From Diphasiastrum complanatum (lineage: Eukaryota; Streptophyta; Lycopodiopsida; Lycopodiales; Lycopodiaceae), in the NCBI GenBank assembly GCA_029204225.1, contig CM055095.1, forward strand, positions 50,846,841 through 50,910,840: a stretch of 64,000 nucleotides of DNA, in the 5' to 3' direction. Shown here in pieces: positions 57,075-64,000 of the stretch (position 1 is its first letter; every line of letters begins with the position of its first letter). Under the pieces are notes generated by a model that was not told the DNA's origin, made no database searches, and saw only the letters and a list, made by a program, of their open reading frames with translations. A program made the position numbers and the translations under genes.

Positions 57075-57300
57075 CCGAACATGATAGTAGAACCACATCA
57101 TCTGCATAAAGAAGGATAGGGATAACAATATCTGCTAGAGGACAGCGATCACCACCCTCTTCCCGAATGATCCGCTCAAGGTCATCAATGTATAAAGCAA
57201 AGAGGGTGGGTGACAAAGGACAGCCCTGCTTTACTCCTACTATACTATGGATATATGAGGACCATCCATCAACTTAGAATGGGGGTACTAAAAAAAATAA
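57060..57300 (-). pseudogene. LINE reverse transcriptase fragment
   Basis: On the minus strand, VGVKQGCPLSPTLFALYIDD is followed by ILLYADDVVLLS and GLQRH. The YADD active site is present. The fragment faces the LINE 3' end at 56655-57074, head to head, which suggests inversion within one LINE or two adjacent fragments. Confidence 0.8.
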
Positions 57301-57460
57301 AATGGAATTATTTACTATGGAAGTATAGATAGGTGCAAAGTGTTGTCTCAATGTACTGATCATGATGAAAACTCAGGTGCATTTATTCACAGAAAAAACC
57401 AGTAGGTACATTAATGAAAAAGATATGTACTGATTACTTTTGCTTTGCTTTTAACGTATT

Positions 57461-57597
57461 ATGGAAGGAGCTGGGAAGAGGCCATTCTGCCCGGTTCGGA
57501 TTTCCATAATTTTTTAGGCTTGGCCTGAAGAAGCCGAGCCTAAAATTTTTTTGGAAATCCGAACCGGTCAGAATGGCCTCTGCCCGGCCCCTTCCAT
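57461..57597. repeat. Foldback element with ~60-bp arms
   Basis: ATGGAAGGAGCTGGGAAGAG at 57461 continues through GGCCATTCTGCCCGGTTCGG and ATTTCCATAATTTTTTAGGC. It pairs with a near-perfect reverse complement ending CCTTCCAT at 57597, around a loop of only ~10 bp (about 57525-57535). It resembles a MITE or a long hairpin precursor. Confidence 0.9.
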
Positions 57598-57638
57598 TGC
57601 GTAGTGGATTTTTGGACTCTTTTTAAACCAATCCTTTG

Positions 57639-57765
57639 CTACCACATGGCAGGCGATGCTACCACGTGGCAGACGCAGGCAAAATCCGCACTAAACTTTT
57701 TTTTTAAAAAAACAGGTGACTATTCTGCTTTTTAATCTGTTCAGAAATGGGCAAAATAGTCACCC
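57639..57765. repeat. 19-bp direct repeat and a small hairpin
   Basis: GCTACCAC(A/G)TGGCAG(G/A)CG occurs twice, 19 bp apart (57639 and 57658). GGTGACTATT at 57715 pairs with AATAGTCACC at 57755-57764. Confidence 0.7.
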
Positions 57766-58081
57766 AAAATCCATTACTGTATTGAAATCCTACTTCAAAT
57801 GGAAGAGATAATGAGAGTTCCAAAAATTTGATCAAAAGTAAATTAAGCAATTTAGAAAGTGTAGTTGCAAAGAAATCACAAAATGAATTGCATAATACTT
57901 TCAAATCCATGAAACATATTTGTGCTCGTTGAAAATGAAAATAAACCGTGAAAAAGTGTAGAATTTTACTTTATCGATCACAATTATGAAGCATTTGAGT
58001 GGCTGACAACAATTTGAAAGAACCGGAATGTTTTTTTCTTTTTGGGCACGAGAGTAGGGGAAAGGAATATTATTTTGGACA

Positions 58082-58182
58082 GGAAGGCGCGAGATATAGG
58101 GCAGCGGACGTTTGTGTGTGAGAGAGGGAGAGAGAGAGAATAAGGGAAGGCACGAGACATAGGGCAGCGGACGATTGTGTGT

Positions 58183-58254
<72 letters not shown>

Positions 58255-58258
58255 AGGG
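58082..58258. repeat. 63-bp duplication and (AG)n microsatellite
   Basis: GGAAGGC(G/A)CGAGA(T/C)ATAG then GGCAGCGGACG(T/A)TTGTGTG is duplicated at 58082 and 58145. The second copy runs into about 62 bp of AG (58189-58251). A third partial GGAAGG start follows. Frames here are Ser-Leu by-products. Confidence 0.9.
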
Positions 58259-58259
58259 A

Positions 58260-60580
58260 AGGTAGAGGGTGGAGGAGGGGAAATGAAGTGGGCGGGGTCG
58301 CGAGAGAGAGGGCATGTACGAAATGAGGAGGGTGCCCATGGAAGAGGACGAACCGCGAGTAATGGGGCCATGAGTAGAGGCGAGGTAAAATAAAAATTAT
58401 ATATAGTAACACGAGTAATTGTGTAAGAGAACAAATAAATTTTTTAATAAATGCAAGAAATGGCCAAAAATGGCAATGAGTAATCACTTATTAAAATACT
58501 AAAAAAAAAATTCTCTAAATAAAAAGTTTGAGAAATGTCCCAAAGTGGCAGAGAGTAATGAGTTACTAGAAATAGCACATGTGATAAATGTCTCAAAGTG
58601 ATTGTGAGTAATAATTTACTTGAAATAGCAAGTTTAGAACTACTATATATAGTAAGGGGCACTTAATGGGCTCACACGTGCGAGTAATTTTTTGGCCTTG
58701 CATTGCAAAGGCAATAATGTGTATTTAGGTTGGTCAATGAAGTTTGGAAAAAAGTCAACGTTAAAGGATATTCTTTGCTAGTTGCCTAAAATTTAAAGGC
58801 TGGAATCTTTGTTGAAGGCCAAACTAACATGCAATAGTTGGCATTCAAAAATTCCTATGAGGGTGCACGCAAACAATGCATGATTGATGAGGCCCAAAAA
58901 GCAAAACCAAAAGCTTACGCAAAGAAGGGAGCATGCAAAGAATGCATGATCATAACGCCCACAAAGAAAAAGCAAAAGCCTAAAATTAATTAATGCTTGT
59001 GTTGTTGCTTATCCACGATTGTTAATTTTAAGATACATGATCTAATTTTGCCGGATCTTGTGAACTTTTAAAGCTTTTGAGATTTCTACAAGTTTAGCAG
59101 CGAGAAATTTGTAACTTCAATAGTGTTTTTAGGATTTCTAGAAGATCTACTTTGGAGCATTTAGATTTTACTTTCATGGCTGCAGTAGTGCCCACAATCT
59201 AGATCGTTGCTGCAAATGCAGGCGCTATGATGGACAATGCCTATAAGGCATCATCCAAAACCTCTGTTTTTCTCAAATTAACATCCCTTGGTAGTACTTT
59301 TGGTGTGAAGCTAAACTTGGAGCGTGTGAAGGGCATGGCCACATACAAGGTGACAATACAACTCCCGAAGGAGAAAAAATCATTGAAGCTCCAAATGATG
59401 CCTACTTACTGGACTCCTTAGAAACTACGAGATTAGAGTTGCCATATTCTTGCCATGCAAGTGCATATTGCAGTTGTGTGAGAAAAATAATTGAAGCTAT
59501 TGTGGATCAATCCGACGTGTCACACTTGGAGGATGATCAGCTCGTTGCAGTGGGTGATCGAAAAAATCTGAATCACAATTTTGATCACCTCTCTCTTCTT
59601 TGTGAATGAATCTTTATATAGTCACACTCGATCTAAACCATAACCATGATAGTAAATTGATTAAGATTCTTAGATTTAAGGTCTATAATATCTGATATCA
59701 ATTGAAATGGCAATGACTATACATATATTTTTGCTAGGAAGATAATAATTTAAAGGATATTGAGAGCCGCATGTGAAGTCCAAAAATGTAAATCTCTTTT
59801 TCTTAAATTGTGAACCTGTATCATAAAAGATAATGTTGTTGAACTGTGGTGTAATTGAAAGTAGAGTTTCTCATAGGACCATATTGTGTTAGATTTTAAT
59901 TTTGGAAAATGGTTAAATTACCTTGTTATTTCCTCTTGTAGATCCGTCCATAAGAATTAGTACTTCATATTCAGGATAGCAAATTATTTTAAACATAACC
60001 TTGAGATATTTTTCTGGCGAATGAATCTTTTATGTAGATCATTAGACTCTTCCAACTATGCAAAAAAGCGCACCCAAGCTCTTATTTGGAGTTTTTAAAT
60101 TCCTCATGGGAGTGTGATTTGAAACTCAATTTTAGCATGGATTAGGTTGTATCATTACAAAATTTATCATATTATGTCTAGTTCTTTGTAACTAGATCTT
60201 TGAATATGTTGAGTTGTTTTAAGCTTGGACCTTAATTAAAGGTTGAACTATCCCATATGGAGTTAATCATGCATGCATCGAAAATAGTAAATAGTAAAAG
60301 ACATTTGGTGAATGGAAAAGAAGTGCCTTGTTTGTTTGTATGAGCCAGAAAAACAAGTACTTATTACACTTTTTTGTAAAAGATATAATGGATAAATAAG
60401 TTTTCACTAATAACATTATCCAGTAATTATTTTGTGTTTGTGTTTTCTTTTCTATTTACATTTCTCATTTGGATTTCAAGCAAACCATTCACTAAACAAG
60501 ATTGGAGTTTTCTACGCTCAATCTAGATGGGTCATGCCCACTAGCCCTACAAATTCTTTCAATTTCCATGAAGCTCAAGC
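58260..60580. other. AT-rich interval without recognised genes
   Basis: Nothing on either strand matched a family. A short frame at 59227-59421 (KTSVFLKLTSLGSTFGVKL) has no recognisable motif. Confidence 0.55.
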
Positions 60581-60581
60581 C

Positions 60582-60713
60582 ACAACATGAAGATTGAATT
60601 ATGAACTTTGAAACTTTGAAATCTGAAAAGTTGGATAACTCTAATCTACAACATGAAGATTGAATTATGAACTTTGAAACTTTGAAATCTGAAAAGTTAG
60701 ATAACTCTAATCT
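60582..60713. repeat. 66-bp tandem duplication
   Basis: ACAACATGAAGATTGAATTA followed by TGAACTTTGAAACTTTGAAA begins at 60582 and 60648. The copies differ at very few positions (GTTGGATAA versus GTTAGATAA). Confidence 0.95.
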
Positions 60714-60799
60714 GGAAGCTACCAAGCTAGCCCATTGTTCAAAATTCAAACTTCCAAGTTTCCTATGGCCTATGCTAAAGTGTAAAGCATTTGAAGTTT

Positions 60800-60914
60800 G
60801 TCGATGTCGCTCAGATCCTATATACGTAGTTTCATGCACCGAGGACTCTGCACACGCCTGTCGCTCTTCCGTTGCGCCGCGTTGTCACGATATATCCCAA
60901 CATGGTATCAGAGC
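60800..60914 (+). mobile_element. LTR end followed by a tRNA-Met primer binding site
   Basis: ..ATATCCCAACA ends at 60902 and TGGTATCAGAGC follows at 60903-60914. The start of the LTR is not identified and no internal coding region follows, so this is an element remnant. Confidence 0.6.
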
Positions 60915-62380
60915 AGAAATTGAGACATTTTTTAATAATTTTATATTGTATATGTTATTTCATTTAGTATCTAGAAGAGCATCAAGAAAGCAGTACTCTA
61001 GACATCAATAATTTCATGAGATTGTTATTAGATGATTGTAAATATTTCATTAAACCTCTTAAGGAGTAACAACATTTGTTTTTACAAGGAGAGAGAAAAC
61101 AAAAAATTAAATGATGTGATTAGTCTATGCATTTCTTCATGATTGATTAAGTGGTTGTTAATAATATATGATTGTAAATATTTCATTAGGAGTACAACAT
61201 TTGTTTTTCCAAAGAGAGAGAAAACAAAAACTTAATGATGTGATTAGTCTGTTCATTTCTTCATAATTGATTAAGTGTTTTTATCAACCATGAGCTCTTC
61301 CACCTTGAAAGATCAAACATTTTATCCTTGCAAAACTACTCTTAAAAAAATTGCATCAATTTTGACATTTTCTAAAAAAATGTTCAAAATTACATGAGTT
61401 TTATCTTCATGAAAAGATGAACCTCAATTCAAACAATAAACCCTAGTGACTATTGGAAACATCCAAATGGAATTTATCCTTGCTCTATTTCTTCAATCAA
61501 TTGCTCACTTGTCCACACTTCTACTAGCATACATATCAAGTATTGCATATGTACAATAGTGTTCTTGATATTGCCTTTCACTGTCTTGTGCACATTTGTG
61601 ATATTATGTGGACTTAGTATTGCATATGCGCACAACAAGTTGTTTTTATTTGTTTTATAATATTTTGCATGCACTTTTGATATAATTTGTTTTGATCAAA
61701 ATGTAGATCTCCACACTACCTCACAACATCCCTTGCACGATCCCACCCTTGATTTTTGCACATAATGACTTCCATTGCATTCATATAGTCCACTAGTTAT
61801 CTTCATCCATGGAAAAATGAATGTCGCAAAATTTTCTCTTCATCTACATTATCTAATCATGATGTCTTTGTATCGTATCAATCTATTTTTCCCAAAATAA
61901 CCTCATGATCTCTTCACCATCTTTGGCTTGCAAATACTTTTCTTATAAGTTGTGAAGGAAAAGGGTAGTAGGCACCTACTCCATCTCCCAAGGTGAGTGG
62001 CAATGTGTATGGTGAGCGTGAAAATCCATCTACTTGGAACCACCATCTTGCATTCAATACGTATAGATCATCTACCCGAAATCATCATCTTCAATTCAAT
62101 TTTTTAATACCATCTTTTATCACTTACATGAAATATGAGATCATGATAGTATATATGCTCATTGAACACACAAACGTGTGAAAGGCTAACGGAGCTAGGA
62201 TTATCTTTATTCAAACCATTGCTTTAGGCCTTAAATTGTATGGACTATTACTGATGTTATTTGTTAATTTTTTTTCAATCATGTTCGCTTCACATGTCCT
62301 CCTTATATTCTCCTATGTTATGTATATTGTATCGATCATTTCCTTGCATCATGCATCCTACATTCCACCAATCTCTACTT

Positions 62381-62506
62381 CACTTCAAGTGGGAGACTAA
62401 CATTATGGGCATCTTGCTATTTGACAAATCATTATTCTTAGCGCACTTCAAGTGGGAGACTAACAATATGGGCATCTTGCTAGTTGACAAATCATTATTC
62501 CTAGTG
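62381..62506. repeat. 63-bp tandem duplication
   Basis: CACTTCAAGTGGGAGACTAA starts at 62381 and 62444. The copies differ at about five positions. Confidence 0.95.
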
Positions 62507-62968
62507 CAAAAACCTACTTCACTCATATCTTCTATAGAGATCCCACCCACCATCTCATTTCTTTTTTCATAATTGCACCCACCTATCTCAAGTTCAATGA
62601 TGGAGAAAAAATTCCTTGTGGGAGTTGTGCTTTCAAATTCTAAATTTTCTCAACCAAGTTCTTAGAACCACTACTCATCAAGCTTTTTAATGAGTCTAGT
62701 CGTGCCTAGGAACTCCCAAAAGAAAACATCAATCAGATTCTCATGTGCAAGTAGTTAGATATTTCGCTTGTGAGAAGTCTTAACATCTCACACCCAATAT
62801 CATGAATATTCAAACTTTTGACATTTTTTTAACATCTCATGTTTTTTATTCTAGTACCCCTTAAAGGTACACTATTCACATTGTTTCTCATTTTCTATGT
62901 ATACCACCAATGAGTGCCTTTGTTGATATCTAGAAAATATTAACTAGTATCTCTTCTTTTCTTTTTCT

Positions 62969-62971
<3 letters not shown>

Positions 62972-63034
<63 letters not shown>
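62972..63034. repeat. (TC)n microsatellite
   Basis: About 63 bp of TC dinucleotides are preceded by a T/C-rich lead-in from 62951. Confidence 0.97.
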
Positions 63035-63037
<3 letters not shown>

Positions 63038-63484
63038 TATGTGCTCCTACATCTTTCAAATTTTTAGAACATGTGTAAATCATGAGGTAAAGCACATCCA
63101 TGGCTACAAGTGAGCTTGATATCCAAAAAAATTTTTTCCAACGAGCTAAATTGGATGTATGATTTAACCTCAAAAGATTAGTGGGCGACTTAAGACACCC
63201 ACTTGGTTGGGTGTCTCATTATGCTTGGCTTGCAAGGTTTTGGAATGAGTGCTTATCAAATCCACCCATGAAATGTTGGGACTTTTATTAGCAAAAACTG
63301 CCATCCCGAGACTAACTAAAGTAACATTTTCCTGGCAATGTTTCATTGAATTGCTTGGCAGAACTGGTCATTCTCATGGCACATAGGTATATGCCTCATC
63401 AAAACATCCAGATTTTGTTGCTGCATCTAGTACATTATATCTTATGGGAACTCCCTATCTTTGATATTTGATCATACTTTACAG

Positions 63485-63750
63485 AACTAAGAAAGCTTGT
63501 ATATGATATTGGAAACTGGATATCACGAACTCAGTCGTCACTTTTGAGCAGAGGTCTAAGTACAGGTAATTTAACCAGATGGATGAATCAGATTGGTTGC
63601 ATTTATAGCATGCAACATCTTATTGAGGATAGATTATATGTCATTTCAGCCTGGTACCATGGCCTGAGTAAAAGAGCCAGCAAACTTTCATTGAGAAATT
63701 GGAGGAGAACATATGCACGAGGTATGGTTGATCATAATCTGGTTCTATGA
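63485..63750 (+). other. Possible exon or protein-like open frame (unidentified)
   Basis: CATACTTTACAG at 63484 resembles an acceptor. The following frame reads LRKLVYDIGNWISRTQSSLL, and TACAG|GTAATT at 63565/63566 resembles a donor, giving an 81-bp exon. The frame stays open past the donor to 63750 (NLTRWMNQIGC, LIEDRLYVISAWYHGLSKRA). I do not recognise the protein. It may be an exon of a gene continuing beyond 64000, or chance. Confidence 0.25.
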
Positions 63751-64000
63751 GTGACTGGTGACAATGGTTTCCTGTAAAGCAGGATACAAACAAAGACCTG
63801 CAGCAAAGTTTTGAGCTGATCAACTTGCAAAGATTTCAAGACAAAATGAAGCTGCATTGGCTACAAACTCAAGATCCAAATTAGCCAGACTTGGTATTAA
63901 CAAGCAAAGTTGAAATGTACAGAGAATGTACAAGCAAAGTGAATCTACTATCACTTCTAGATCAGGAACCCAAATGCATTCTTCTAAGATATACTGCAGG

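Larger units (their letters stand above)
60915..63480. other. AT-rich interval with duplications, no recognised gene
   Basis: Two similar stretches at about 61030-61100 and 61165-61270 (ATTTCATTA ... GAGAGAGAAAACAAAAA) suggest an old ~130-bp duplication. A 63-bp duplication and a TC run are listed separately. No coding match was seen. Confidence 0.5.

Overview
The window is nuclear DNA of a seed plant with a large, transposon-rich genome. The evidence is P-class PPR coding sequence, chromodomain Ty3/gypsy elements, several Ty1/copia lineages primed by initiator tRNA-Met (TGGTATCAGAGC sites), BED/DUF659-type hAT transposases, a LINE, and many long CT/GA microsatellites. A very long transposon-filled intron recalls gymnosperms or other large plant genomes, but the species cannot be named from the sequence.

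The main result is a split host gene on the minus strand. A 1,113-bp exon at 7136-8248 carries about ten PPR motifs. It joins in phase 0 to a 5' exon at 47752-48129. The GT..AG intron between them is about 39.5 kb and holds nearly all the transposons described here. The joined frame is open, at about 496 codons, and resembles the At5g48730/At3g53170 PPR group.

The intron contains two nests of transposons, datable by target-site duplications (TSDs). Left nest: a degenerate gypsy (E, plus strand) has its 5' LTR split by a copia (D, minus, 10294-25474, TSD CTCTT). D is itself hit in its integrase by gypsy B (13168-17748, TSD ATATC) and in its 5' LTR by gypsy C (19053-25240, TSD GCACC). The 5' end of C has been inverted internally. 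Right nest: the 3' LTR of a copia (G, plus) is split at an AT-dinucleotide run by a hAT element (33784-45224). The hAT transposase coding sequence is in turn interrupted by gypsy A (35414-41421, TSD AGTGG), a sister of B with one uninterrupted 1592-codon gag-pol frame. Between the nests lies a second, decayed hAT copy (28.2-31.1 kb, minus).

Outside the gene, 1-6.3 kb holds two decayed copia elements and minisatellites. From 50.7 to 57.3 kb there are copia, gypsy-gag and LINE remnants. From 57.4 to 64 kb the sequence is mostly AT-rich, with a foldback element, tandem duplications, microsatellites and one doubtful exon-like frame at the right edge. I found no tRNA or rRNA genes and no CRISPR array.
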